64,000 nucleotides of DNA from Bacillota bacterium (GCA_023441055.1 JAEZQY010000059.1:186001-250000), one strand, 5' to 3'; counted from the stretch's first letter, positions 23,830 to 32,568 are shown. The notes: generated by a model not told the origin, from the sequence alone. Translations and numbers: made by a program.

Positions 23830-26532
23830 ATGAAGCATACGGGGAAGCGTTCCATACGATTCAAGCATAAGTTAGCCATATCGGCATTAGCCGCGACACT
23901 GGCTGCGTCACCAATTATACCGGGCTATGCGGTGATCTTCGGCCAGGTTGGGCAATCGGTTGCTGAGGCTGCGACGGTTACGGACCCGGCAGTGAAGATG
24001 GTCAGCGAGACGCCAGTGACGGCAGGCGCTGTGCTGCGCAAGTATGTATGGAGCGGAACGCGCAATAAGCAGGCGGTGCAGGCGAATGCGAATGTGATCG
24101 TGATCGACCTGCAGAATCCGCATGTGCAGCTCGATGTGATGACTGGCAAGAACGGCCAATTCACGACGCGGCAGACGGTGAGGAGTATGGCAAGTGAGAC
24201 CGGAGCAGTGGCCGCTGTGAATGGCGACTATTATAATGTGTCGGGTGAGGGTGTGCCGATCGGCGGTGTGGTATCCGAGGGCGAGCTTCTCTCGTCTCCC
24301 TCTTATCTGAATGGGATGTACGCATTCGCGCTGACGAAGGATAATCAGCCGATCATTGATACGTTCAGCTTCAGCGGGACGATCTCCTCGGATGGGGGAT
24401 TCTATCAATATCCGCTGGCGGGTGTGAATAAGACGACGTATTGGACGGATCCGAATAAGATTCACAGCCATCAGGACGCACTGTATATCTACACGAGTGA
24501 GTGGGGCAGCAAGTCGCGCGCGAATGATGGCGCTACTAAGCCGACGGAGGTGCTGGTGCAGGATCGCAAGGTCGTGCAGATCGCGGCGGACACGACATTG
24601 GATATGCTGGCACCGGAGAATGGCTACATTCTACGGGCATCTGGCAAGGCTGCCACGTTTATGAAGGACAACTTCAAGGCGGGCGATCCGATCTATGCGG
24701 ATTATCAGCTTGTTCCGACCGATGCGTCACGCACGTATGATACGAGAAGCTTCCAGATGATGATCGGCGGCCATACGATTTTGGTGGATAATGGCGCGCC
24801 TGCGACATATTCGCGTGACACCTCGAGTCTGAACGGGTACCGGTCGCGTACGGGGCTGGGCTATTCGCAGGACGGCCGGTATGTGTATATGATCACGGTG
24901 GATAACCGTGGCGACAGCAAGGGGATGAGCCTGTCTGAGTTCCAGCGGTTCATGGTGAGCATTGGGGTGTGGAAGGGTTTGAATCTGGATGGCGGCGGCT
25001 CTACACAGCTCGTTGCTCGTCCACTCGGTGATACCGCTGCGGTGCTGGCGAACCAGACGGAGAACAGCACGGCCAGACAGGTTGTGAATGGACTGGGTGT
25101 CTATTCGATTGCGCCGCAGGGCGATCTGCTCGGTCTGATCATTCAGAGCGAGGAGGCGATGTTCCTCGGCGAGAAGAAGACGCTGCGACTGAAGGCGTAT
25201 GATCACTATTATAATCCGATGACGATCGATTCTGCGGCGGTGAAGTGGTCGGCCTCCTCGAGCATCGGCAAGTTCGACGGCGCCGAGTTCACTGCGCTGC
25301 AGCCGGGCACGATCCAAGTGACCGCTGTGGGGGGCGACGGTATTACGCACTCCAAAGAGATCGATATTATCGGTCGTCAGGATATTCACAGCATGCGGTT
25401 CGAGACGCAGGACTTCATCGTGTCCGCGGGTGACAGCTATGCGCTGCCTGTTGTGATTGTGACGGTTAAGGGTGTGAAGCGTACGATTCCAGCGGATCTG
25501 CTCGATTGGGAGTTCATCGGCTTCGAGGGTGAGATCAGGGCTGGCGACAACGCGGTTACGGTCACTAAGGTGACGGATACCGGCGCTGCGCGGATTATCG
25601 CCCGTTACGACAAGGTTAGCGCAATGTTGACTAAGTCGCTTGGCGTAGATCAGTTATTCACGGATTTCGATACAATTGCAATGGCGACCACTACAAGCAT
25701 GACGCCAGCCGAGATCTCCGGCAGAGTGAGTCAGGTGAGCGGTCTAGTTGTAGGTGATCCAACGAATAAGGCGTTGTTCTTCGAGTACAACTTCAAGGAA
25801 GGGACAGGGACGAAGGCGCTCTACGCCTCATTCGGCGAGGACGGCAGCGGGCTGCCGATCGCTGGCGAGCCGGATCGCGTGAAGATGACTGTAATGGGTG
25901 ACGGATCGCTGAACTGGCTGCGCGCGGAGCTCGTGGACGCGGCAGGCAAGTCGCATCTGGTGGATATCGCGAATCCCATCGATTGGTATGGCTGGAAGAC
26001 CGTAAGCGCAGATCTGAGTCCGTATAAGATGACTTATCCGGTGCAGCTGAAGCGAGTCTATGTGGCGAGTCCGCTGCAGGGACAGGATGAGCGCGAGGCC
26101 ACGGGTACGATCGCGGTGGACAATATCACCTTCACGTATAAGGGCGATCTTCCGGCATCGACCAAGTCGGTGGTCGAGATGGCGGTTGGACGCAAGTCGA
26201 TTACGGTGAACGGTGAGAAGCGGGAGCTGGAGCAGGCTCCGTTCACGGAGAACGGCTCGACGCTGATTCCGATCCGATTCTTCGTGGACGCGATGGGCGG
26301 CGAGGTGCTGTGGGATGCGGAGACGCAGCGTGTGTCGGTCATCCGTGATGAGCATCTGATCGAGCTGTGGATCGGCGACAAGATGGTCGTCGTTGATGGC
26401 AAGCTCGTGGAATCGCCTGTCACGCCTAGGCTCAGCGGGGGCCGTACGCTGCTGCCGCTTCGTCTGATCAGCGAGGCGCTCGGCTGGGAGGTCGGCTATG
26501 AACAGCAGACGCGGTCCATTACGTTGCAATAG
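23830..26532 (+). CDS. Secreted phosphodiester-glycosidase-like (NAGPA) protein with C-terminal CuAO-N domain
   Basis: 900 residues. The signal peptide is long (about residues 1-46, with KHKLAISALAATLAASPIIP). The NAGPA/DUF2233 domain lies at about 75-420. Its landmarks are AAVNGDYYNVSGEGVPIGGV, then MMIGGHTILVDNG, and GLNLDGGGSTQLVAR, the region lining the active site. In the family this domain cleaves the sugar-phosphate diester linking GlcNAc 1-phosphate, as in mammalian uncovering enzyme or, in bacteria, wall glycopolymers. A middle region (about 440-780) contains Ig-like beta domains. The end (about 782-900; IPIRFFVDAMGGEVLWD and LPLRLISEALGWEV) is a paired CuAO-N module. Codons are markedly GC-rich compared with the glycan genes. 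Extracellular glycopolymer processing is inferred. Confidence 0.85.
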   Translation: MKHTGKRSIRFKHKLAISALAATLAASPIIPGYAVIFGQVGQSVAEAATVTDPAVKMVSETPVTAGAVLRKYVWSGTRNKQAVQANANVIVIDLQNPHVQLDVMTGKNGQFTTRQTVRSMASETGAVAAVNGDYYNVSGEGVPIGGVVSEGELLSSPSYLNGMYAFALTKDNQPIIDTFSFSGTISSDGGFYQYPLAGVNKTTYWTDPNKIHSHQDALYIYTSEWGSKSRANDGATKPTEVLVQDRKVVQIAADTTLDMLAPENGYILRASGKAATFMKDNFKAGDPIYADYQLVPTDASRTYDTRSFQMMIGGHTILVDNGAPATYSRDTSSLNGYRSRTGLGYSQDGRYVYMITVDNRGDSKGMSLSEFQRFMVSIGVWKGLNLDGGGSTQLVARPLGDTAAVLANQTENSTARQVVNGLGVYSIAPQGDLLGLIIQSEEAMFLGEKKTLRLKAYDHYYNPMTIDSAAVKWSASSSIGKFDGAEFTALQPGTIQVTAVGGDGITHSKEIDIIGRQDIHSMRFETQDFIVSAGDSYALPVVIVTVKGVKRTIPADLLDWEFIGFEGEIRAGDNAVTVTKVTDTGAARIIARYDKVSAMLTKSLGVDQLFTDFDTIAMATTTSMTPAEISGRVSQVSGLVVGDPTNKALFFEYNFKEGTGTKALYASFGEDGSGLPIAGEPDRVKMTVMGDGSLNWLRAELVDAAGKSHLVDIANPIDWYGWKTVSADLSPYKMTYPVQLKRVYVASPLQGQDEREATGTIAVDNITFTYKGDLPASTKSVVEMAVGRKSITVNGEKRELEQAPFTENGSTLIPIRFFVDAMGGEVLWDAETQRVSVIRDEHLIELWIGDKMVVVDGKLVESPVTPRLSGGRTLLPLRLISEALGWEVGYEQQTRSITLQ

Positions 26533-26609
26533 CGAATTAATTTCATAATGGCACTTGCAGCTTTAATCAGAACTATATATTGATCGGAACGGTTCACTCC
26601 GTCAATACA

Positions 26610-26646
26610 GCGCAACCGTTAGCTAATCGCATAGCTCGGTTGTCGC
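26610..26646 (+). other. Strong imperfect hairpin in the gap before degS
   Basis: CAACCG/CGGTTG (26613-26618 with 26637-26642) encloses AGCTA/TAGCT, extended outward by GCG/CGC. The 3' half (CATAGCT, 26630-26636) can instead pair with AGCTATG about 20 bases downstream. No T run follows. It is either a weak terminator for the upstream gene or a leader structure; nothing else is seen in this 257-base gap apart from the degS promoter. Confidence 0.5.
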
Positions 26647-26727
26647 ATATAGTCTCAGCTATGTGGTTCTGCGTAATTATTAAATTGAGTCTAGTGTAGA
26701 TAATATTTCTGTGTGGACCCTGTTTTG

Positions 26728-26736
26728 TGATACTAT
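26728..26736 (+). promoter_or_regulatory. Extended -10 promoter of degS-degU
   Basis: TGATACTAT (TGn plus TACTAT at 26731-26736) lies about 53 bases upstream of the degS start. The -35 region (around 26707-26713) is weak. Confidence 0.45.
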
Positions 26737-26789
26737 ATAGGAGATCATTTCTTACTAGAGTTTGTTAGGACGAAGGAGCTTGGGCCCCG

Positions 26790-27995
26790 TTGGATATTCA
26801 AGTGGATGTCATTGATAGAGTGATCAAGAAGACCATAGAAGTCATCGAGGGCAGCAAGTATCAGATCTTCGAAATCTGTGAGAATGCCTTCAGTGAACGT
26901 GACGCGCTGCGTAATGAACTGGAGAGCGTCAAGCAGGAATTGGAAGCAACTATCACGAAGGTAGATAAGCTGGAGATGAATTATAAGCTGGCGCGTATTC
27001 GGCTTACTGAGGTAAGCCGAGACTTCCAGCGGTTCACGGAGGGGGATATCCGCCGGGCGTATGAGACGGCGACTCAGCTGCAGATGGAGCTGACGCTCTC
27101 TCGTGAGAAGGAGTCCTCGCTCAAGCAGCGCCGGGATGAATTGCTGCTGCGTATTCGCAATATTCAGCGGACCATTGAGCGCGCCGAGGCAATCGGGTCA
27201 CAGATGAATGTCGTGCTCGACTATATGTCGGGCGATATGACCCAGGTGACGCGGCTGCTCGAATCGGCTAAGAACCGGCAGTTAATTGGGCTTAAGATCA
27301 TAATGGCTCAAGAGGAAGAACGCAAGCGGATCGCTCGCGAGATTCATGACGGCGCCGCGCAATCGATTGCCAATGTGGTGCTGCGAACGGAGATTGCTGA
27401 GCGCATGCTGGCCAGACAGAACACTCAGGAAGCGCTTGCTGAGCTGGACGGATTGAAGGGACAGGCGCGATTGACGCTCGAGGAGATTCGCAAGATTATC
27501 TTCAATCTTAGGCCGATGGCGCTTGACGATCTGGGTCTGGTCCCGATCCTGAGGAAGCTGGCGCAGGACTTCGAGGAGCGGGAGAAGATCCACACTACCT
27601 TCGATTTGTATGGCAAGGAGACGCGGCTGCCCTCTGAGATGGAGGCTGCGATCTATCGGCTCGTGCAGGAGGCATTCACCAATGTGGCTAAGCACGCGGA
27701 AGCAAGCTTCGTGGCGCTGGATATCACTTATCAATCACAAATGACGAAGATCACGATCGCGGATAATGGCAAGGGGTTCTCGCCCGATGCCCTGCAGAAG
27801 CAGATGAATAACACCATGCATTATGGCATCATGGGGATGCGTGAGCGCGTGGAGCTGCTCGAGGGCCGCTTCGAGATCGAATCCGCCCCTGGCGAAGGCA
27901 CAACTATTAAGATCATTATCCCTATTAAGATGGAATCAGGAAAGGAGCACACTTCACATGGCAGAGCGCAAGATCAGGATCATCTCGGCAGATGA
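26790..27995 (+). CDS. degS: DegS cytoplasmic sensor histidine kinase
   Basis: 401 residues, TTG start with AAGGAGCT about 9 bases upstream. DegS senses an intracellular signal and phosphorylates DegU, controlling exoenzymes, motility and competence. There are no membrane spans. Residues about 30-170 are a long coiled coil, as in Bacillus DegS. The HisKA_3 phosphoacceptor box is EERKRIAREIHDGAAQSI, with His near residue 186. The ATPase region has EAFTNVAKHAEA (N box), DNGKGF and MGMRERVELLEG (G boxes). The 3' end overlaps degU by 38 bases, giving a C-terminal extension of about a dozen polar residues beyond the HATPase domain. Confidence 0.95.
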   Translation: MDIQVDVIDRVIKKTIEVIEGSKYQIFEICENAFSERDALRNELESVKQELEATITKVDKLEMNYKLARIRLTEVSRDFQRFTEGDIRRAYETATQLQMELTLSREKESSLKQRRDELLLRIRNIQRTIERAEAIGSQMNVVLDYMSGDMTQVTRLLESAKNRQLIGLKIIMAQEEERKRIAREIHDGAAQSIANVVLRTEIAERMLARQNTQEALAELDGLKGQARLTLEEIRKIIFNLRPMALDDLGLVPILRKLAQDFEEREKIHTTFDLYGKETRLPSEMEAAIYRLVQEAFTNVAKHAEASFVALDITYQSQMTKITIADNGKGFSPDALQKQMNNTMHYGIMGMRERVELLEGRFEIESAPGEGTTIKIIIPIKMESGKEHTSHGRAQDQDHLGR

Positions 27996-28665
27996 TCATC
28001 AGCTCACACGCGAAGGCATTAAGCGAATCATCAACATGGAAGACGATATGGAGGTCATCGCAGAGTGTGGCGACGGCATCCAGGTGCTGGAGCTGTGTAA
28101 TGTCCACCATCCGGATATTGTGTTGATGGATATCAATATGCCCAATGAGAACGGCGTGATGGCTACGCAGCGTATGCGCGAGCTGTTCCCGGCGATTAAG
28201 GTCATTATTCTATCCATTCATGATGATGAGAGCTATGTGTTCGAGACGCTGCGCAAGGGCGCGTCCGGCTATCTGCTGAAGGATCTGGAGGCGGAGGTGC
28301 TGCTGCAGGCGATTCGCGCCGTGATGGCAGGCAATGCCTTTATCCACCCCAAGGTGACCGGCAAGCTCATTAATCAGCTCCGCCGCATGACCTATCTGGA
28401 GGAATCCGGTGAGCACCAGGCGGCAACTACCCGAGAAGCGGATGTGAAGTACGTGGCTGGCGACAGCAGTCCGCTGACTAAGCGCGAGGCGGAAGTGCTG
28501 CGTCTGATGGCCGAAGGCAAGAGCAACAAGGGCATAGGCGAACACCTCTACATAAGCGAGAAGACCGTTAAGAACCATGTCAGCAGCATCCTCCAGAAGA
28601 TGGAGGTCGACGATCGGACCCAAGCGGTCATCAATGCGATCAAGAACGGCTGGGTCACCCTCTAA
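27958..28665 (+). CDS. degU: DegU response regulator
   Basis: 235 residues from ATG 27958 (AAGGAG 10 bases upstream; the frame remains open upstream only because it shadows degS). The receiver domain has SADDHQ for the acidic pocket and PDIVLMDINMPN with the phosphorylated Asp near residue 58, then LSIHDDE and KGASGYLLKD. The LuxR-type DNA-binding domain starts at SPLTKREAEVLRLMAEGKSN (about residue 173) and continues to EKTVKNHVSSILQKM. Lengths match Bacillus DegU (229). It is co-transcribed with and overlaps degS. In Bacillus, DegU controls comK and flagellar genes, both relevant to the competence and flagellar genes downstream here. Confidence 0.95.
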   Translation: MAERKIRIISADDHQLTREGIKRIINMEDDMEVIAECGDGIQVLELCNVHHPDIVLMDINMPNENGVMATQRMRELFPAIKVIILSIHDDESYVFETLRKGASGYLLKDLEAEVLLQAIRAVMAGNAFIHPKVTGKLINQLRRMTYLEESGEHQAATTREADVKYVAGDSSPLTKREAEVLRLMAEGKSNKGIGEHLYISEKTVKNHVSSILQKMEVDDRTQAVINAIKNGWVTL

Positions 28666-28746
28666 TAATCGGTCCACCGGCGCATTCCGTCCGTAACCCC
28701 CACTCTGCCCTCGACATATAGTGATGTATAGAGGAGGTAGAGGCAT

Positions 28747-29286
28747 ATGATTCTACATCTGCTGCTTGCAGTAAGCGCATATGTGCTGGGGGCTGCAGCC
28801 GTGCACGCGGCCCTTCGCTTGACGGAGCGGTCGCGCATGTCGGCAAGCGGTACCCATCTCGTCCTGCATACCCATAACGACAGTCATCATCTCGAGTGGG
28901 CGCTACGCTCGCTGACACTCTATTCCTGGCTTCGCGGCCAGCCGCTCACCATTACGATTCGTGATACGGATTCTACGGACGACACGCGCCAGATGCTGCG
29001 ACTATTCGCCAGGCGCGATCACCGACTTCACATTCAGACCTCACCCCCCCTATTCACGTCCCAAAATAAGACCCCAGAACACGCAAGCGCCATTCTCTCG
29101 ATTAGCTCAGATTCGACTTCGCGTACTGGTCCAACTAACCCGCCTAGTTCAATAAATCCGACTAACCTAACCAGCTCAACTTATCCTACTAAGTTCTCCG
29201 GCCGTGAGTCAGGGCATTCCGCGTCTCCTGTTCATATTCACCTAGGATCCCCGGAGGATTGGGGCAAGCTGCCGTATCTGATCTAG
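28747..29286 (+). CDS. Membrane-anchored hypothetical protein between degU and comFA
   Basis: 179 residues, GAGGAGG 6-8 bases before the ATG. A single N-terminal hydrophobic span (ILHLLLAVSAYVLGAAAVHA) is followed by LVLHTHNDSHHLEWALRSLT and LTITIRDTDSTDDTRQML. The spacing of strand, acidic D.DSTD and helix resembles the first half of a GT2 glycosyltransferase fold, but the DxD-type second half is missing. Residues about 105-160 are low-complexity Ser/Thr/Pro/Asn, quite unlike the rest. I cannot assign a function. It may be a cut-down GT-like domain whose middle has been replaced by low-complexity sequence; the tandem repeat just downstream fits local slippage. Confidence 0.6.
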   Translation: MILHLLLAVSAYVLGAAAVHAALRLTERSRMSASGTHLVLHTHNDSHHLEWALRSLTLYSWLRGQPLTITIRDTDSTDDTRQMLRLFARRDHRLHIQTSPPLFTSQNKTPEHASAILSISSDSTSRTGPTNPPSSINPTNLTSSTYPTKFSGRESGHSASPVHIHLGSPEDWGKLPYLI

Positions 29287-29318
29287 CGTGCGTACAGCGC
29301 CGGACAGTGAGACTAATT

Positions 29319-29515
29319 CCCCGCCTTACTTATTCGAAACTCACCTGCCGCTCGCCATAGACCGGCCCCGCCGTCTTAATTGCCCCAAACCAGCCTGCTG
29401 CAGGTCAATAGAACGGTTCCGCCGTCTTAATTGCACTAAACCAGCCTGCTACGAGTCAATAGAACGGTTCCGCCGTCTTAATTGCTCACACTCACCTGCC
29501 ATATGCCAATAGTCT
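29319..29515 (+). repeat. 51-bp tandem repeat array upstream of comFA
   Basis: The core CCGCCGTCTTAATTGC recurs exactly at 29368-29383, 29419-29434 and 29470-29485, i.e. every 51 bases, with the flanks also largely conserved (AATAGAACGGTT before it, AAACCAGCCTGCT after it). A decayed extra copy begins near 29321. Because 51 is a multiple of three, a 74-codon open frame runs through it; this looks accidental. Repeats are contiguous, without unique spacers, so this is not a CRISPR array. The rest of the 361-base gap (29287-29647) holds nothing else I can identify. Confidence 0.85.
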
Positions 29516-29647
29516 GACTCGACACATTAGAAAGTGAAGCCGCATAGTACGAAACGAGGTAATGTGGTTCTGCGGCGCCGGAAAGTGTTACTGCATGTTC
29601 GTGGCAAAGGAATGGATATCAATCAGAGGTATGAATGGAGGGAATTG

Positions 29648-31261
29648 ATGAACGTTAATTGTGATCAACAGCTTGCGCTGTGGGCGGAGCAGCTAGCCGC
29701 GGTGATGCCGGGCCGCTCCTTGCTGCGTGATGAGCTGGTTTCGCTGCTGTCGTCGATAGGCGGTGAGGAAGCCGCGGCGGCGTGGGAGCAAGTGGCGGAG
29801 TTGGCGTATGTGACTGGCGCGATCCGCATGGAGCCCAGCATCGCGCACACGAAACGGACAAGTTGGTGGGGGCTGAGGCGCACGGATGAGCTGACCTGCT
29901 GTCGCTGCGGGGCTGGCGGTGATTCGATCGCGTGGACGAGCTGCGCCTCCTGCGGGCAGCGCTGCGCGTATTGCGAGGTGTGCCTGACGATGGGCAGGAC
30001 CAAGCTATGCGCGCCGCTGTATGTGGGAGCGGCGGCGAGCAGTATGCAGGAAGTTGCGGCTAAGTCTGGGCTGCCTGCCGCGGCTGATCTGGAGCGGGTC
30101 GGCACAGGCTGGTTCGCAGAGATCTGCGCGAGACTGCCGGACCTGCAGCTTAGCCCCGCGCAAGCAGCTGCAGCTGAGGCAGGTGTGGCATTCGTGCGGG
30201 AGGGGTGGAGGCTGGCTGAGCTCGGCGGCGATAGGGTGCTACCAATCAGGCCGTTCCTGATCTGGGCAGTTACTGGAGCCGGTAAGACCGAGATGATGTA
30301 CCCGCTGGTAGCGGCAGCGCGTATGCGCGGCGGCAAGGTGCTGATCGCTACGCCGCGCAAGGATGTCGTGCTGGAGCTGCTGCCCCGGATAGAGCGAGCA
30401 TTCAGCGGCGAGCGTATCGCGGCGCTGTATGGCGGCAGTCGTCAGCGCTGGGACGAGGCCGACATCGTGATCGCGACCACGCATCAATTACTGCGCTATT
30501 CGGCAGGCTTCGACCTAGTCGTGCTTGATGAGGTTGATGCGTTTCCCTACCATGGCGATCCGATGCTGGAGTATGCCGCGCGCAAGGCCTGCAAGCCCGG
30601 CGGCGCATTCGTCATGTTGTCTGCTACACCGCCTGAGGCGATGCAGCGAGCGGTTGCGCGCGGACAGCTGCCGCATGTGAAGGTGCCGGTGCGCTACCAT
30701 CGGCATCCGCTGCCGGTGCCGCGATATGCGCCGCCAGCCAGGCTGGCTGAGCTGGTGCGGCAATCGCTGGCGCGCGGTGCGCAGGTGTTCGTGTTCGTGC
30801 CGCAGATTGCGCGGCTCGGTCCCGAACTACGGCACCTGCGGGACAAGCTGTCGGCCTGCCTCGAGGCCAGCCGCATTGATGCGACGTCGTCGCAGGATCC
30901 GGATCGCGCGGACAAGGTGCTGCGGCTGCGCAGCGGAGATATCCGCGTCCTGCTCACGACGACGATCCTCGAGCGCGGTGTGACCATCGCCAAGGCGGAT
31001 GTGTACGTGCTGGGCGCCGACTCCCGCCTGTTCGATGCCGCCGCGCTCGTGCAGATGGCTGGCCGCGCTGGACGCTCGGCCGCCGATCCGCATGGTCAGG
31101 TGCGATTCCTGACCACTCAGCGCACGCGCGCTACCGCCTCGGCACTTCGCCAGATTCGGGCGATGAATCGGCTAGCGCGGCGGCGCGGGTACTTGGTGGC
31201 GGATGAGGGGAGGAGTCGTTGGGGTGTATTTTGGAGGAATAGAGGGGGTGCAGGTACTTGA
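29648..31261 (+). CDS. comFA: ComFA, DEAD-like ATPase for DNA uptake
   Basis: About 537 residues from ATG 29648 (GGAGGG 5 bases upstream; the frame is open back to 29534 but includes repeat-flanking sequence). ComFA is the cytoplasmic ATP-driven motor thought to pull single-stranded DNA through ComEC during transformation. A four-cysteine zinc finger comes first: CCRCGAG, then SCGQRC, CEVC. The helicase core has AVTGAGKTEMM (Walker A), VLDEVDAFPY (DEVD box), MLSATPP (motif III) and QMAGRAGRS (motif VI). Its stop overlaps comFC by 4 bases (TTGA). comFB is absent between the two, unlike in Bacillus subtilis. The region is strongly GC-rich (39 of 60 bases G or C at 30001-30060, hand count). Confidence 0.93.
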   Translation: MNVNCDQQLALWAEQLAAVMPGRSLLRDELVSLLSSIGGEEAAAAWEQVAELAYVTGAIRMEPSIAHTKRTSWWGLRRTDELTCCRCGAGGDSIAWTSCASCGQRCAYCEVCLTMGRTKLCAPLYVGAAASSMQEVAAKSGLPAAADLERVGTGWFAEICARLPDLQLSPAQAAAAEAGVAFVREGWRLAELGGDRVLPIRPFLIWAVTGAGKTEMMYPLVAAARMRGGKVLIATPRKDVVLELLPRIERAFSGERIAALYGGSRQRWDEADIVIATTHQLLRYSAGFDLVVLDEVDAFPYHGDPMLEYAARKACKPGGAFVMLSATPPEAMQRAVARGQLPHVKVPVRYHRHPLPVPRYAPPARLAELVRQSLARGAQVFVFVPQIARLGPELRHLRDKLSACLEASRIDATSSQDPDRADKVLRLRSGDIRVLLTTTILERGVTIAKADVYVLGADSRLFDAAALVQMAGRAGRSAADPHGQVRFLTTQRTRATASALRQIRAMNRLARRRGYLVADEGRSRWGVFWRNRGGAGT

Positions 31262-32055
31262 CTAATGGATGGGATCAGGGAGAGCAGGTGGCGGCGTGGC
31301 GCGGCGCGCTGGGTCGAGTGGGACGGCGGCTCATTCAGGGTGTGCAGGGATTGCTCGCCTCGCATGTGGAGTCGTGTATGATATGCGGTGGACGCGCAGG
31401 GGACGCAGGTGGCAGTCTGCCGGTGTGCATGGGCTGTTATGCGGATATCCCGTGGATTGCGCCGCGTGATGTGCAGTGTGCGATATGCGGACGCTGCGAG
31501 TACTGCCCGGATTGCTCGCGGCGTACGGATGCCAGCTTCGTCATGAATCGCAGCGCCATACGCTACACCCATACGATGAAGGAATGGCTGGGGCGATTTA
31601 AGTACCGTGGCGATGAACGCTTGCATGTGCTGATGGCGGGGATGGTGAGGGGAACGCTGGATCGATTATTAGTCGACCAGGGGCTGGGTAAGAGGCGGCA
31701 GTCCGTCTACCTGAGCTATGTCCCGCTGAGTGAGACACGTCTGGCTGAGCGTGGCTTCAATCAGACTGAGCTTGTGGCTCGTGAACTGAGCCGGCTCACA
31801 GGGATTCAGGCGTTGCCTACGCTCGACCGTGTGCGACATACGGACAAGCAGAGCCATAAATCGCGTGCAGAGCGACTGCGCGATCTGCGCGGCGCGTTCG
31901 CTGCGAGGGAGGAACTATCCGGACAGATGGGGGAATCTGCTTCTATCATTATGATCGACGATGTGTATACGACGGGCAGCACGTTGGAGGAATGCGCGCG
32001 CACCCTGCGTCAGGCGGCGGATGTGCGGGTGTATGGATTGACCTGGGCGAGGTAG
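31258..32055 (+). CDS. comFC: ComFC, phosphoribosyltransferase-like competence protein
   Basis: 265 residues, TTG start overlapping the comFA stop; the GTG at 31288 is an alternative. A double zinc-finger region follows (CMICGG, CMGC, CAICGRCEYCPDC at about 41-90). The phosphoribosyltransferase domain shows KYRGDERL, SYVPLSETRLAERGFNQTEL and the PRPP loop IIMIDDVYTTGSTLEECA near residue 225-242. In transformable species it acts with ComFA in DNA uptake; the reaction is unknown. It is longer than Bacillus ComFC because of its N-terminal zinc region, as is usual for ComFC/GntX relatives. Confidence 0.93.
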   Translation: MTNGWDQGEQVAAWRGALGRVGRRLIQGVQGLLASHVESCMICGGRAGDAGGSLPVCMGCYADIPWIAPRDVQCAICGRCEYCPDCSRRTDASFVMNRSAIRYTHTMKEWLGRFKYRGDERLHVLMAGMVRGTLDRLLVDQGLGKRRQSVYLSYVPLSETRLAERGFNQTELVARELSRLTGIQALPTLDRVRHTDKQSHKSRAERLRDLRGAFAAREELSGQMGESASIIMIDDVYTTGSTLEECARTLRQAADVRVYGLTWAR

Positions 32056-32081
32056 GCGACAGACATTAGGAACAAAGGATC

Positions 32082-32110
32082 TTGTCGTACTCTCGCGGCT
32101 CATGTAAAAT
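32082..32110 (+). promoter_or_regulatory. Candidate sigma-A promoter of yvyF
   Basis: TTGTCG (32082-32087), a 17-base spacer and TAAAAT (32105-32110) lie about 40 bases upstream of the yvyF start, in the short comFC-yvyF gap. Confidence 0.55.
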
Positions 32111-32148
32111 ATAGGTACAAGTCTATCATAACGTTCGGAGGGGTAATC

Positions 32149-32565
32149 ATGGCTTTGAATATAGCGAATTGTCCCCGCTGCGGCAGAGTGTTCGCCAAGG
32201 GCGTACGGGAAGTATGCCATGCATGCTTTGATGAGATTGAAGCGGAGTATGGGCTGTGTACGGAATTCCTGCGTGACAATAAGGGCGCGACAATCTCTGA
32301 GCTGAGCGATGAGACCGGGGTCTCGATCAGGCAGATTACACGCTTTATTAAGGAAGGACGGATCTCGCTCTATAATGCGCCTAACCTGTCCTACCCCTGC
32401 GAGTCTTGCGGTGCCTTGATCCGAGAAGGCAATCTATGTGATGTCTGTCGGGCCAGAATTACTTCGGGCGTGCGGCAGGTTCAGGAGGATGATGCCAGGC
32501 GCTTGGAACAGCAGCAGCAGCGCAGAGCAGCGCACACGTACAAAATCGATGAAAAAGATAACTAA
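32149..32565 (+). CDS. yvyF: YvyF flagellar-operon protein
   Basis: 138 residues, GGAGGGG 6 bases before the ATG. Two zinc-knuckle pairs frame the protein: CPRCGRVFAKG with CHACFDEIE at the N-terminus, and CESCGALIREG with CDVCRARI at about residues 84-107. Between them lies a helix-turn-helix-like segment (TISELSDETGVSIRQITRFI). It matches the TIGR03826/YvyF family, always found just upstream of flgM. Its role is uncertain, perhaps linked to flagellar gene regulation. A terminator and the sigma-D promoter of the next operon overlap immediately after its stop. Confidence 0.9.
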   Translation: MALNIANCPRCGRVFAKGVREVCHACFDEIEAEYGLCTEFLRDNKGATISELSDETGVSIRQITRFIKEGRISLYNAPNLSYPCESCGALIREGNLCDVCRARITSGVRQVQEDDARRLEQQQQRRAAHTYKIDEKDN

Positions 32566-32568
32566 CTA

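Noticed and set aside
23908..26529. Long open frames on the - strand opposite the phosphodiester glycosidase-like gene
   Set aside because: They are His/Arg/Leu-rich mirror frames produced by GC-rich codons on the + strand, with no ribosome sites or domains.
29288..29512. 74-codon open frame through the 51-bp repeats
   Set aside because: It exists only because the repeat period is a multiple of three; no ribosome site, Arg/Cys-rich low-complexity product, no family resemblance.
29319..29515. Possible CRISPR array
   Set aside because: The repeats are contiguous 51-bp units with conserved interiors; there are no unique spacers and no cas genes.
29665..31626. Long - strand frames opposite comFA and comFC
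   Set aside because: Same cause: GC-rich coding strand shadows. The + strand genes have full helicase and phosphoribosyltransferase motifs.
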